From Thermopetrobacter sp964430935 (GTDB lineage Bacteria; Pseudomonadota; Alphaproteobacteria; Rhizobiales; Aestuariivirgaceae): 64,000 nucleotides of DNA. Below are positions 26,748 through 36,474 of the stretch, piece by piece. Positions within the stretch are counted from its first letter, which is position 1. Every line of letters begins with the position of its first letter. The notes below the pieces were generated by a model. It was given only the letters and a program-made list of their open reading frames with translations, did not search any database and was not told the origin of the DNA. The stretch covers positions 1 through 64,000 of the forward strand of contig CAYSHK010000004.1 in NCBI GenBank assembly GCA_964430935.1. The letters are read 5' to 3'. Made by a program: the position numbers and the translations under genes.

Positions 26748-27131
26748 ATGGCGCATTTCGGAAAGGCCGCCCTGGCGACGGGGCTGGCCATCTTCATGAG
26801 CGGCATGGCGCATGCCGCGGATACGGAAGGGAAGCGGCCGGATCTGGGCGAGCTTCTCCTGTCGAAGGACAGGAATCCCATGGTCACCTTCGTTCTGGCG
26901 ATGAGCGATGCGTGTCCGGTGGATTTCGTCGGTCTGGCGCAGGATGCGGGAGAGGCGCTCGGTGTCGTCGATCCCCTTGCCGCGGCGGGTGGCGGCGGAG
27001 CCTTCGGCGACCAGGTTCAGGGGCTGCATGCCGAGCACAGGGCCAGGCAGAGCTTCCTCGACAAGGCGCTGAACCGTTTCTGTCTCTATTCCAAGCTTTT
27101 CGGCGACGGCTCCTGCGAACGCGGCAAGTGA
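26748..27131 (+). CDS. Small secreted hypothetical protein
   Basis: 127 residues from the ATG at 26748 with GGGGG six bases upstream. A Sec signal is clear: MAHFGKAALATGLAIFMSGM with cleavage likely after AHA. The mature part of about 104 residues has two cysteines (ACPVD and FCLYSK) plus one in the SCERGK tail, and a Gly/Ala-rich middle. No family is recognised. The 130 bp upstream are clearly AT-rich compared with the rest of the window. An in-frame ATG at 26661 would give a longer form with no signal-like start. Confidence 0.65.
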   Translation: MAHFGKAALATGLAIFMSGMAHAADTEGKRPDLGELLLSKDRNPMVTFVLAMSDACPVDFVGLAQDAGEALGVVDPLAAAGGGGAFGDQVQGLHAEHRARQSFLDKALNRFCLYSKLFGDGSCERGK

Positions 27132-27207
27132 CGTCCGTTCGCGGCGGGGAGGGAGTTTTCCAGGAGCGGCCGTCCGGCCGTGCGCGCCGTGCGGTCCGTC
27201 ATATGGA

Positions 27208-27241
27208 AAAGGGGAGGGCCGGAGGGCGGCCTCTCCCCTTT
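27208..27241. terminator. Bidirectional terminator between convergent genes
   Basis: AAAGGGGAGGGCC (27208-27220) with GGCCTCTCCCCTTT (27228-27241), one G-U pair, with A/T runs on both sides so it can work in both directions. It lies between the secreted protein gene and the RraB-type gene. Confidence 0.7.
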
Positions 27242-27258
27242 GCCGGTCGCTTTCCCTG

Positions 27259-28011
27259 TCAGACCGCGGCCTGTACGCGCAGCTCCGTCTGCCAGCCCTC
27301 GTAGGTGCCGCCGAGCTGGCCGGCCATGTCGGATATGGCGGCGGTGTCGGCGTCGATGACTTCCGGTAGTGGCGCTGCGAGCCGGTGGAACTGGAGCACG
27401 AAATGCTCGCGCTCCGGTGCGGGGGAGAGGATGCCGTCCACCACGAAGCCGTTCTTGCGGGCCCAGTTGGCGAAGGCGATGGCCTGGTGGCGGTTGGCGA
27501 AGCGGGCCGCGTGTTCGATGGGACGCGGTTCCTCCAGCCTGTCGCCATTGGCGGCGAGTTCCGAGATGGCGGCCATGTCGCGCATGCGGCGGCGTTCGTC
27601 GGTGGTGGGAAGGAGAAGCTCGAAATAGACGCGGTTCTGCGGATCGGCCTCCATGCGCATGCCGATATCCATGTCGCGACGGACGGCGATGCGGCGCAGC
27701 AGGTTCTCCGCCTCCTCCCGGCCGCAGGAGACGTAGAAGAAGAGCGTGCGGCTGCCGTCGGCGGTCACCTGGCCGACGTAGCGTCCGCCGATGGCGGAGA
27801 TCCAGTCCTCCAGCTCCGTTTCCAGCTCCTGCATGCGGTCCTCTTCGGCCGGCAGGGGCGAGCCGTCCCGGTCGCGCTCGTAATCGAACTGGACACGGAG
27901 GAGGTTGGGAAGGTCCAGGTTGGGCAGCTCGTGCGCCGCCGTCGCGTTGAAGAGAATCCAGGCGGAAATGCCGTCGATGTCCGCCTCGAATGCTTCCCAG
28001 TGTGCTTTCAT
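27259..28011 (-). CDS. DUF695 - RraB (ribonuclease E inhibitor) fusion protein
   Basis: 250 residues with two parts. Residues 1-135 match a DUF695-type domain (WILFNATAAHELPNL, FYVSCGREEAENLL, VYFELLLPT). The C-terminal part from about 135 resembles RraB (ISELAANGDRLEEPRPIEH, FANWARKNGFVVDG, HRLAAPLPEVIDADTAAI). RraB in E. coli binds RNase E and changes degradosome activity. Whether this protein does so here is inference. The long form with N-terminal DUF695 is seen in other proteobacteria. It has its own transcript, divergent from an SDR gene. Confidence 0.75.
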   Translation of the reverse strand: MKAHWEAFEADIDGISAWILFNATAAHELPNLDLPNLLRVQFDYERDRDGSPLPAEEDRMQELETELEDWISAIGGRYVGQVTADGSRTLFFYVSCGREEAENLLRRIAVRRDMDIGMRMEADPQNRVYFELLLPTTDERRRMRDMAAISELAANGDRLEEPRPIEHAARFANRHQAIAFANWARKNGFVVDGILSPAPEREHFVLQFHRLAAPLPEVIDADTAAISDMAGQLGGTYEGWQTELRVQAAV

Positions 28012-28225
28012 GACTGTCCGTCCTGACGCAGATACTCACGGATCGTTCGAATTGTCCGTATTCTGGCGGGGAGGGATTAACGCACCCTTTCCGTGGCCGG
28101 CGGTCGCCGCGGCATGCGGCGCCATGGTTTCCGAAAGGTTGCGGTCCGTTTGCGGAGGGTGGCGGCCTTTCGTCCGATGGAGTATGGAATGGTGACATCC
28201 AACAAGCCGCAAGGGGGGCGGTGAC

Positions 28226-29098
28226 ATGGGCAATCGTATCTGGGATGCGCCGGATGGCCGGCGGGCGGTGATCACCGGCGCTTCCGCCGGTCTGGGCGAG
28301 GCCTTCGCGCACCTTCTGGCGGAGGAGGGCTGGGATCTGGCTCTCGTGGCCCGGAGGGAGGACGAACTGCACAGGGTGGCCGGCGTCCTGCGGGCCCACC
28401 ATGGCGTGGAGGTGCATGTGGTGCCCGCGGATCTGACGCGGCCGGGGGCCGGGGGGCTGGTTGCCGACCGGCTGGCGGCCAGGGGGTTCGTTCCCGACGT
28501 TCTGATCAACAACGCGGGGTTCGGCCTGGTGGGCCGGGCGGTGGAGCTGCCTGCGGAACGTCAGCTGGAAATGATCGACCTCAACCTGCGGGCCGCCGTC
28601 GATCTGTCGCTGCGCTTTCTGCCATCCATGACGGCGCGCGGGCGCGGCGGGGTTCTGAACGTGGCCTCGCTCGCCGCCTTCATGCCGGGGCCGAACATGG
28701 CCGTCTATTTCGCCACCAAGGCCGCGCTGCTGTCCTTCAGCGAGGCGCTGGCGGAGGAGATGGCCGGAACCGGCATCACCGTCTCGGCGTTCTGTCCGGG
28801 GCCCGTGCGCACCGGCTTCCTGGATGCGTCCGGCGTCAGCCGCACCTGGCTGTCGCGGGTGCTTCGTCCGGTCAGGGCCGACATCGTGGCCCGGGCCGGG
28901 TGGCAGGGCTTCAAGGAGGGGCGGACGGTCGTCGTGCCGGGGCTGCTCAACACTCTCATGGCCTGGTCCGTCCGTTTCGCCCCGCGCGGCCTGACGCGGC
29001 GGGTGACCCGTCTGCTGCTCGTGCCGAGGGGACGGCGCGGAGGGGAGGCGGAAGGCGGGCCGGATGCCGCCGGCGGCGGACCGGACGGGAGCGCCTGA
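28226..29098 (+). CDS. Short-chain dehydrogenase/reductase
   Basis: A 290-residue classical SDR. The cofactor-binding motif GASAGLGEAF is at about 19-28, the NNAGFG structural motif is in the middle, and the catalytic triad includes the serine of NVASLAAF and the YFATK tyrosine/lysine. The substrate is unknown; the closest general type is the DltE/YqjQ-like group that acts on lipids or alcohols. The start has GGGG at a proper distance. Its TGA stop abuts the rppH stop on the other strand (TGATCA). Confidence 0.85.
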   Translation: MGNRIWDAPDGRRAVITGASAGLGEAFAHLLAEEGWDLALVARREDELHRVAGVLRAHHGVEVHVVPADLTRPGAGGLVADRLAARGFVPDVLINNAGFGLVGRAVELPAERQLEMIDLNLRAAVDLSLRFLPSMTARGRGGVLNVASLAAFMPGPNMAVYFATKAALLSFSEALAEEMAGTGITVSAFCPGPVRTGFLDASGVSRTWLSRVLRPVRADIVARAGWQGFKEGRTVVVPGLLNTLMAWSVRFAPRGLTRRVTRLLLVPRGRRGGEAEGGPDAAGGGPDGSA

Positions 29099-29587
29099 TC
29101 AGATGGAAAGATCCCGGAAGGCCTCGACCACCCGTTCGTAGACCTTCCGCTTGAAGGGCACGACGAGTTCCGGCAGCCTTTCCAGGCGCTCCCAGCGCCA
29201 GAGGTCGAACTCCGGCGCGTGCCCGTGTCCCGAGATGTCGATCTCCGAATCCTCGCCGGTGAAACGGGCCGCGAACCATTTCTGCTTCTGTCCGCGGTAC
29301 TTTCCGCCCCATGCCTTGCCGATCAGATCGTCCGGCAGGTCGTACGTGAGCCAGTCCGGCGCCTCTGCGATGATGCGCGCGGAGGAAACGCCGGTTTCCT
29401 CCTTCAGTTCGCGCAGCGCGGCGGTGGCGGGGTCCTCCCCCTCGTCGATCCCTCCCTGCGGCATCTGCCACCAGTTTCCTGCGCCCTCGTTCTCCGGCCG
29501 GTCGGCCCTGCGGCCGATCCAGACCCGCCCTTCCGGATTGAACAGCACGACGCCGACGCACGGTCTGTATGGGAGATCCCGCATCAT
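29099..29587 (-). CDS. rppH: RNA pyrophosphohydrolase
   Basis: A 162-residue Nudix hydrolase that removes pyrophosphate from the 5' end of mRNAs and so triggers decay. The Nudix box follows the pattern G(x5)E(x7)REL(x)EETG at about residues 46-68, preceded by the RppH-typical WQMPQGGID. The PYRPCVGV start is typical. The ATG at 29587 overlaps the TGA of the upstream deacetylase gene and follows AAGGAA. The pairing with a divergent polysaccharide deacetylase is common in alphaproteobacteria. Confidence 0.94.
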   Translation of the reverse strand: MMRDLPYRPCVGVVLFNPEGRVWIGRRADRPENEGAGNWWQMPQGGIDEGEDPATAALRELKEETGVSSARIIAEAPDWLTYDLPDDLIGKAWGGKYRGQKQKWFAARFTGEDSEIDISGHGHAPEFDLWRWERLERLPELVVPFKRKVYERVVEAFRDLSI

Positions 29588-30852
29588 TTCCTTCCTTCGA
29601 GCTTCGGGATGGCGCTCAGCGGCACGATGTCGATGCGTCCGCGCAGGCCCGAGAGCCAGTCCTGCAGCGCCTCCAGGGTCTCGGGAAAGGCGCTGCCCAT
29701 GCCGATGGCATGGCCCTTGCGGGCCGCCCGCTCCTCCAGTTGCGCGAGCCGGGCCTGGATGGCGAAGGGGTCGCGGTCCGTGTCCAGACGCACCTCGGTG
29801 CTCAGCGACGGCAGGCCTATCACCATGGACAGCTCCGGCGAGAGGGATTTCGCCGCGCTTCCATCGTCGAGGAAGAGCAGGCCGCGCCGCTTCACCTCGT
29901 GCAGGACGTGGGAGAGCGCCGGTCCCTCCGAAAGGAATTTCTGCCCGGAATAGTTCACCAATCCGACGTACCCCGTCGCCCGCCCCATGAACCAGTGCAG
30001 TGCGGAGAGCGTCTCGCGCCTGCCGGCAGAGGCCAGGAGCGTCTTCGGGCCCGGGTTCACCTCGGGATAGCCCCAGGGCTCCATGGGCACCTGCAGCAGG
30101 ACTTCATGTCCGGCCCGCCGGGCCATGTTGATCCGGCTCTGAAGATTTTTCGCATGGGGTGCGAAGGCCAGCGTGACGACGCCGGGCAGCTCGCGGATGG
30201 CGCGCTCCGTGGTTTTCGGGTTCAGCCCCAGCCCGCCGATGACGATCGCCACCTTCGGCCGGTCGGAAAGCAGTACGTCTTTCGGAACGGGGCGACCGTA
30301 GACCCGCCACGGCTTGCGCCCGTTGCGCGCCACCTTCGGCAGCGGGCCGGAAGGGCTCCGTTCGGTCAGGCTGCGCACCGGTGCGTGCACCAACGGGGCG
30401 TCGGCAGGCAGGCCGAGCAGGGCGAAACGCTGTCGGCGCGCCTCCTCCGGCGAGCGGGGGAGGCTTTCCGCGTTCGGCACGCGCGGATCGGGCGGGGTCG
30501 AGGTCGCATCTCCGTCGTCCCGCGGAACGGTAAGGATCTTCAGCCGGGAGGTGTTCTCCCGCTTTTCCTTCTCCGTCGCGGAAGGTCCGTCCACGCCCCC
30601 TTCGCTTTCCGCGTCCTTTTTCTCGGCCGGTTTGCCCGTGCTCGCCACGATCCGGGTGTCCACCTGGCGGATCTTCGCGGTCGCCACCGGATCCGCTCCT
30701 TCGGGAGGCGGGGTCAGGATGCCCCAGGCGATGGCGCCGCCCAGCACCGCGAGCGTGACGATCCATGCCGCGGTCGCCGGCGTGGGACGTCTCTCCCACA
30801 GCCTTTGCAGCCGCGATCGTGGTTTCAGCGGTGTGCGCAGATCTTCATGCAT
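29584..30852 (-). CDS. Divergent polysaccharide deacetylase family protein
   Basis: 422 residues from MHEDLRTP at 30852. One membrane segment lies near residue 30 (TAAWIVTLAVLGGAIAWGI), followed by a disordered Glu/Lys/Thr-rich linker, then the YibQ/DUF610 domain from about 170 (KVAIVIGGLGLNPKTTERAI, LAFAPHAKNL, LLQVPMEPWGYPE, GRATGYVGLVNYSG). The domain resembles NodB-like deacetylases but metal ligands are only partly kept, so activity is uncertain. It is coupled to rppH by ATGA. ctpA, often just upstream in relatives, is absent here. Confidence 0.88.
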   Translation of the reverse strand: MHEDLRTPLKPRSRLQRLWERRPTPATAAWIVTLAVLGGAIAWGILTPPPEGADPVATAKIRQVDTRIVASTGKPAEKKDAESEGGVDGPSATEKEKRENTSRLKILTVPRDDGDATSTPPDPRVPNAESLPRSPEEARRQRFALLGLPADAPLVHAPVRSLTERSPSGPLPKVARNGRKPWRVYGRPVPKDVLLSDRPKVAIVIGGLGLNPKTTERAIRELPGVVTLAFAPHAKNLQSRINMARRAGHEVLLQVPMEPWGYPEVNPGPKTLLASAGRRETLSALHWFMGRATGYVGLVNYSGQKFLSEGPALSHVLHEVKRRGLLFLDDGSAAKSLSPELSMVIGLPSLSTEVRLDTDRDPFAIQARLAQLEERAARKGHAIGMGSAFPETLEALQDWLSGLRGRIDIVPLSAIPKLEGRK

Positions 30853-31081
30853 CCGGAAAAGGGCCCCGTCGGAATGCGAGTGATTCGCCACGGCATTATA
30901 CAGCTTCCGGACGCATCTGGCTGCCGCTGCCACACCCTCGGGACAACCCGGGATTGCTTTCAGTGGACAGAATGGTTGACCCGTCTGCCTTCCTTCGGCT
31001 TATATTCTCTTTCCGGCATCCGGAAATACAATGCAACCGGATCGCACCGGCATCACCCAGGTCTCAGGGAGGGACTTCACA

Positions 31082-32068
31082 ATGAAGAGGATGTTCATCG
31101 GCCTTCTGGCCGCCGCCGCGCTGGCGGGTTCCGCGATCGCCTCGCAGGCGGCGACGACCCTCAGGGTCACGTTGCAGCTGCCCATCAAGCACCATCTCGG
31201 GCAGAACATGCTCGACTTCAAGAAGGAGGTCGAGGCGAAGACGAACGGCGAGATCAGGATCGAGATCTATCCGTCCGCCCAGCTCTACAAGGACAAGGAG
31301 GTGCCGCAGGCGGTTTCCTCCGGCGCCATCGAGATGGGCATCGCCTCCCTCACCCGCTTCGCCGGCACGGTCCCCGCGGTGGACATCTTCTACGTGCCCT
31401 TCATGTTCGACAGCCAGGAGAAGGTGAAGAAGGCCACCGCGCCCGGTTCGCCCATCCGCGGCCCGCTGGACGAGGCCATTCTGAAGACCGGCGCCCGCGT
31501 GCTCTGGTGGCAGGCCTTCGGTCAGGCCATCATCCTGTCCAAGGGGGATCCCATCAAGCTTCCGGCCGACATGAAGGGCAAGAAGGTGCGCGTCTTCGGC
31601 AAGACGCTGGGCGAGATGGTCAAGGTGCTGGGCGGCTCTCCGGTGCTGATGAGCGGCTCCAAGCAGTTTCTGGCCTACCAGCGCGGCGCGGTGGATGCCG
31701 GCATGACCGGCATCACGGCGGTGAAGTCGCGCAAGCTCTACGAGGTCATGGACAACATGACGCTGACCCGCCATGCCGACATCGAGTTCATCGTCATCAT
31801 CAACGAGAAGGTCTGGCAGGGCATCAAGCCGGAGTACCGCGAGATCATCATGGCGGCGGCGCGGCGCGTGGAGAAGGATCTGCGCGACAAGATGAACGCC
31901 ATCGAGAACAAGGCGCTGGAGGACGTGCGGCCGAAGATCAACACCATCGACCTGACCGAGGCCGAGCGGAACGAATGGCGCAAGGCCACGAAACCGGTGG
32001 TGGACGCCTACGTGAAGAATGCCGGTGAACTCGGCCGCAGGCTGGTCGAGGAGGCCGGCAAGCTCTAG
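31082..32068 (+). CDS. dctP: TRAP transporter solute-binding protein DctP
   Basis: 328 residues with a signal peptide (MKRMFIGLLAAAALAGSAIA, cleavage near SQAA). It is a periplasmic DctP-type receptor: LRVTLQLPIKHHLGQNM at the mature start, the RVFGKTLGEMVKVLGGSPV block and the GAVDAGMTGITAVKSRKLYE segment that closes on the carboxylate ligand. The ATG at 31082 has GGGAGGG eight bases upstream. The ligand (a carboxylate or related acid) cannot be read. It is the first gene of dctPQM. Confidence 0.93.
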   Translation: MKRMFIGLLAAAALAGSAIASQAATTLRVTLQLPIKHHLGQNMLDFKKEVEAKTNGEIRIEIYPSAQLYKDKEVPQAVSSGAIEMGIASLTRFAGTVPAVDIFYVPFMFDSQEKVKKATAPGSPIRGPLDEAILKTGARVLWWQAFGQAIILSKGDPIKLPADMKGKKVRVFGKTLGEMVKVLGGSPVLMSGSKQFLAYQRGAVDAGMTGITAVKSRKLYEVMDNMTLTRHADIEFIVIINEKVWQGIKPEYREIIMAAARRVEKDLRDKMNAIENKALEDVRPKINTIDLTEAERNEWRKATKPVVDAYVKNAGELGRRLVEEAGKL

Positions 32069-32083
32069 TCCGGAATACGGAGC

Positions 32084-32110
32084 GGGCCGTCCCGGAGCGG
32101 GGCGGCCCGT
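32084..32110 (+). terminator. Intercistronic hairpin between dctP and dctQ
   Basis: GGGCCGTCCC (32084-32093) with GGGGCGGCCC (32099-32108), loop GGAGC, followed by only GTTTCC. This weak terminator or 3' stabiliser could give more binding protein than membrane subunits. Confidence 0.45.
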
Positions 32111-32162
32111 TTCCATCGGGCCGTCGCGGGGGAGCGGCGGCATGGAGGGCAGGGGCGTTCCC

Positions 32163-32678
32163 ATGATCCGTCTCGTGGACCGTATCAGCGCCTGGATGGC
32201 CGGCCTGGCCGCATGGATGTTCTTCGCCATCGGTCTGATGGTGACCTGGGAAGTCGTGACGCGGAAGGTGTTCAACGACCCCACCATCTGGGTGGACGAG
32301 GTGGCCCGCTTCTTCCAGGTCTGGGCCGTCTATCTCGCTGCGGCGCACATTCTGAAGCGGCGGGACATGATCGTGGTCGAGATCGTGCCGGTGGACGGTC
32401 ACCCGCTCCGGCGGAAGATTCTCGATTCCATCACGCTGGCGGTGATCGGCGTCTTCTCTTCCGTGGCCACCTGGTACGGCCTGCAGATCGTCGTCGAGTC
32501 CGTCCGGATGGGGCGGCACACCTCCACCATGCTGGCCGCTCCGAAATGGATGACGGAGAGCGCCATTCCGATCGGGTTCGGCCTCCTGCTGATCCAGGTC
32601 CTGGCGGAATTCGTCAAGCTGTGGCGGGGCGATGCCATCCCCGCGCAGGGTCATGCCGGCGACGGCGGGGAGAGCTGA
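32163..32678 (+). CDS. dctQ: TRAP transporter small membrane subunit DctQ
   Basis: 171 residues from MIRLVDRISAW at 32163; an in-frame ATG at 32142 with a good GGGGGAG site is the alternative. It has four membrane segments and the DctQ motif WEVVTRKVFNDPTIWVDEVA. The partner of DctM in the Na+-driven TRAP complex. It starts 94 bp after dctP and 3 bp before dctM. Confidence 0.9.
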   Translation: MIRLVDRISAWMAGLAAWMFFAIGLMVTWEVVTRKVFNDPTIWVDEVARFFQVWAVYLAAAHILKRRDMIVVEIVPVDGHPLRRKILDSITLAVIGVFSSVATWYGLQIVVESVRMGRHTSTMLAAPKWMTESAIPIGFGLLLIQVLAEFVKLWRGDAIPAQGHAGDGGES

Positions 32679-32681
32679 CGC

Positions 32682-33953
32682 ATGACCACGATCTACATCC
32701 TGGCGGCGCTCTTCGGCCTGCTCCTGCTGCGCGTTCCGGTGGCCTTCACGCTGGGCGGACTGGGGCTGGCCATGCTGTGGCTGGGCGGCTTCTCGCCGAT
32801 CATGGTGCCGCAGGCGCTGTTCTCCTCCATGGACAGCTTCATTCTCCTCGCCGTGCCCATGTTTCTGCTGATGAGCAACATCCTGCTGCGCGGAGGGATC
32901 GGCGCGGATCTCTTCGCCGCGGTGCAGAGCTGGGTGGGGCACTGGCCGGGCGGCCTCGGCGTGGCCACCATCATCTCCTGCGCGATCTTCGCGGCCATCT
33001 CCGGTTCCTCCGTCGCCACCGCGGCCACCATCGGCACGGTCGCCATATCCGAGATGACGAAGCGCGGATACGACCGGCCCTTCGTTCTGGGTCTGCTGGC
33101 GGCGGGCGGCACCCTGGGCATCCTCATTCCGCCCTCCATCCCGCTCATCCTCTACGGCGTCATCACCGAGGAGAGCATCGTCCAGCTCTTCCTCGCGGGC
33201 ATCGGGCCGGGCCTCTTCCTGGCCGGGCTCTTCATCGTCTACTCCATGCTCCATTCCCGCTTCTCGCCCGGCTACCAGCCGGTGCCGAAGGCGAGCTGGG
33301 CGGAGCGCCGCACGGCCTCCCTGAAGGCCCTGCCCACGGTGCTGCTCGCGGCGATCGTCATCGGGGGCATCTATGCAGGATGGTTCACGCCCTCGGAGTC
33401 GGCGGGCATAGGCTTCTTCGTGTCGCTGATCATCGTCTTCGCCATGGGCCGCATGGACTGGCGGAAACTGAGGGAGGCGGTGGACGCCTCCATGAAGACC
33501 ACGGTGACCATTTTCCTCATCGTGGCCGGCGCCAAGCTGTTCGGCAAGGCGATCACGCTCTACCGGATCCCGCAGGAAATCTCCATGTGGATCGCGGGCA
33601 ACATCTCCGAGCCGGCCCTCTTCGTCCTGCTGGTGGGCGGCGTGCTGCTGGTCATGGGCTTCGTTCTGGAATCGCTGTCCATGCTGCTCATCATGGCGCC
33701 CGTGCTCTATCCCTCTCTCGAGACCATGATGATCGATCCCATCTGGTTCGGCATCTTCTTCGTGGTGCTGATCGAGACGGCGCTGATCACGCCGCCGGTG
33801 GGGCTCAACCTGTTCGTCATCCAGGCGGTGGCCCGTTCCTCGCTGCTGGAGGTGGTCCGGGGGGCGTGGCCCTTCGTGCTGATGCTGCTCTCCACCGCGG
33901 CGCTGCTGTGGTTCTGGAAGGATCTCGCCCTTTTCATCCCCTTCCGCCTGTAG
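32682..33953 (+). CDS. dctM: TRAP transporter large permease DctM
   Basis: A 423-residue polytopic permease with about 12 membrane segments. The family signature SGSSVATAATIG and GTLGILIPPSIPLILYG is at about 107-165, with EIPQEI and ETALITPPVGLNLFV later. With DctQ it forms the ion-driven permease that accepts ligand from DctP. Normal length. Confidence 0.94.
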   Translation: MTTIYILAALFGLLLLRVPVAFTLGGLGLAMLWLGGFSPIMVPQALFSSMDSFILLAVPMFLLMSNILLRGGIGADLFAAVQSWVGHWPGGLGVATIISCAIFAAISGSSVATAATIGTVAISEMTKRGYDRPFVLGLLAAGGTLGILIPPSIPLILYGVITEESIVQLFLAGIGPGLFLAGLFIVYSMLHSRFSPGYQPVPKASWAERRTASLKALPTVLLAAIVIGGIYAGWFTPSESAGIGFFVSLIIVFAMGRMDWRKLREAVDASMKTTVTIFLIVAGAKLFGKAITLYRIPQEISMWIAGNISEPALFVLLVGGVLLVMGFVLESLSMLLIMAPVLYPSLETMMIDPIWFGIFFVVLIETALITPPVGLNLFVIQAVARSSLLEVVRGAWPFVLMLLSTAALLWFWKDLALFIPFRL

Positions 33954-34011
33954 GCATGTTCAGATCCTGTTAACTCCGTCGGCAGCATCATGGCGGACGG
34001 AGTACGGGAAT

Positions 34012-35055
34012 ATGGAACAGGGGGAGGCAGGCGGTTTTCCTGCCGGTCACATGACGGGACGCAAGCAACGTTCACGCACGGCCGCACGTGCGGTTCTGCC
34101 ATGGTTCTGCGGGCTGCTTCTGCTTCTCGCCGCCGCCCGGAGCCCGGCGCTGGCGCAAAGCTGCAGCTTCACCGTGGACAATGTCGATTTCGGCGATGTG
34201 GATCTGGCGTCCGGGCAGAGCTACACGGTCACCGCCACGCTCAACGTCACCTGCTGGGGAACGGCCAACCGCTGGGTGATCTTCTGTCCCAACATCAATG
34301 CCGGATCCGGCGGGGTGGGAGCCGGAGGCGATCCGCGCTACATGACCCAGGGCACCACGCGCCTCAATTACAACCTCTACCGGCCCGGCACCTCCACCAT
34401 CTGGGGGTCCTACGTCTGGCCGCATCCGCCGCGGCCGCCGGTGTACGGCATCTATCTGCGCGGTTCCTCGTGGTTCGGCTTCGCCTCGGGGTCGACGACC
34501 ATAGAGGCGCGCATCCAGGCCGGACAGACGAACCTTCCGGCGGGGGACTACTACTCCACATTCGGCAGCAGCGAGACCTATTTCGAGTACGACTACTACG
34601 CCTCCGGTGTCTGGTGCGGGAACATGCCGAGTCCCTCCGTCGCCCATCCCTATTTCCAGGTGCACGCGCGCAACGTGTCCGCCTGCTCGGTGTCCGCCAC
34701 GGATCTCGATTTCGGCACCGTCGGCGTACTGAATGCGCCGGTGGACACCACCAACACCATCAGTGTGCGCTGCACGGCCGGAACGAGCTACCAGATCGGC
34801 CTTTCCGGCGGCAACGCCGGGGCCGCGGATCCCACCCAGCGCAAGATGAGCAACAACGGCCGGGAAATCACCTACGGCATCTACACGGACGCCGCCCGCA
34901 CCCAGGGATGGGGCGATTCCCTCGGCGTCAACACGGTCTCGGGAACCGGCAACGGATCCACGCAGAACTACACGGGATACGGACGCGTGCCGGCGCAGGC
35001 GACCCCTCCGGCGGGAACCTACACCGACACGATCATCGTCACCCTCACGTACTGA
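34012..35055 (+). CDS. Secreted protein with two spore-coat-U (SCPU) domains
   Basis: A 347-residue exported protein: signal core LPWFCGLLLLLAAARSPALA, then two SCPU/Csu-pilin-like beta domains, each opening with a cysteine (SCSFTVDNVDFGDVDL at about 50, and ACSVSATDLDFGTVGVL at about 225) and closing with a beta strand (the last is YTDTIIVTLTY). This two-domain layout resembles Csu tip subunits assembled by a chaperone-usher pair, but no chaperone or usher gene is nearby. An ATG at 34051 would give a shorter n-region. Confidence 0.82.
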   Translation: MEQGEAGGFPAGHMTGRKQRSRTAARAVLPWFCGLLLLLAAARSPALAQSCSFTVDNVDFGDVDLASGQSYTVTATLNVTCWGTANRWVIFCPNINAGSGGVGAGGDPRYMTQGTTRLNYNLYRPGTSTIWGSYVWPHPPRPPVYGIYLRGSSWFGFASGSTTIEARIQAGQTNLPAGDYYSTFGSSETYFEYDYYASGVWCGNMPSPSVAHPYFQVHARNVSACSVSATDLDFGTVGVLNAPVDTTNTISVRCTAGTSYQIGLSGGNAGAADPTQRKMSNNGREITYGIYTDAARTQGWGDSLGVNTVSGTGNGSTQNYTGYGRVPAQATPPAGTYTDTIIVTLTY

Positions 35056-35070
35056 TCCCGGAACCGGGCC

Positions 35071-36291
<1,221 letters not shown>

Positions 36292-36474
36292 CGTGGAAAT
36301 TCCCTGCTTTCGGATTGATGGATTTGGGCCGCACTATAGGCGCGCGGCGGCGGCGGACAAGAGGAAAAAGGGGCGAACTTGCTCCGCGGGCCGCAAGTAT
36401 TGCATAGTACGCCCGATCCGGGGGCACCACCCGGACCGGAGAAACGTTTTTTCATCAACGGTCGGGACGAATCC

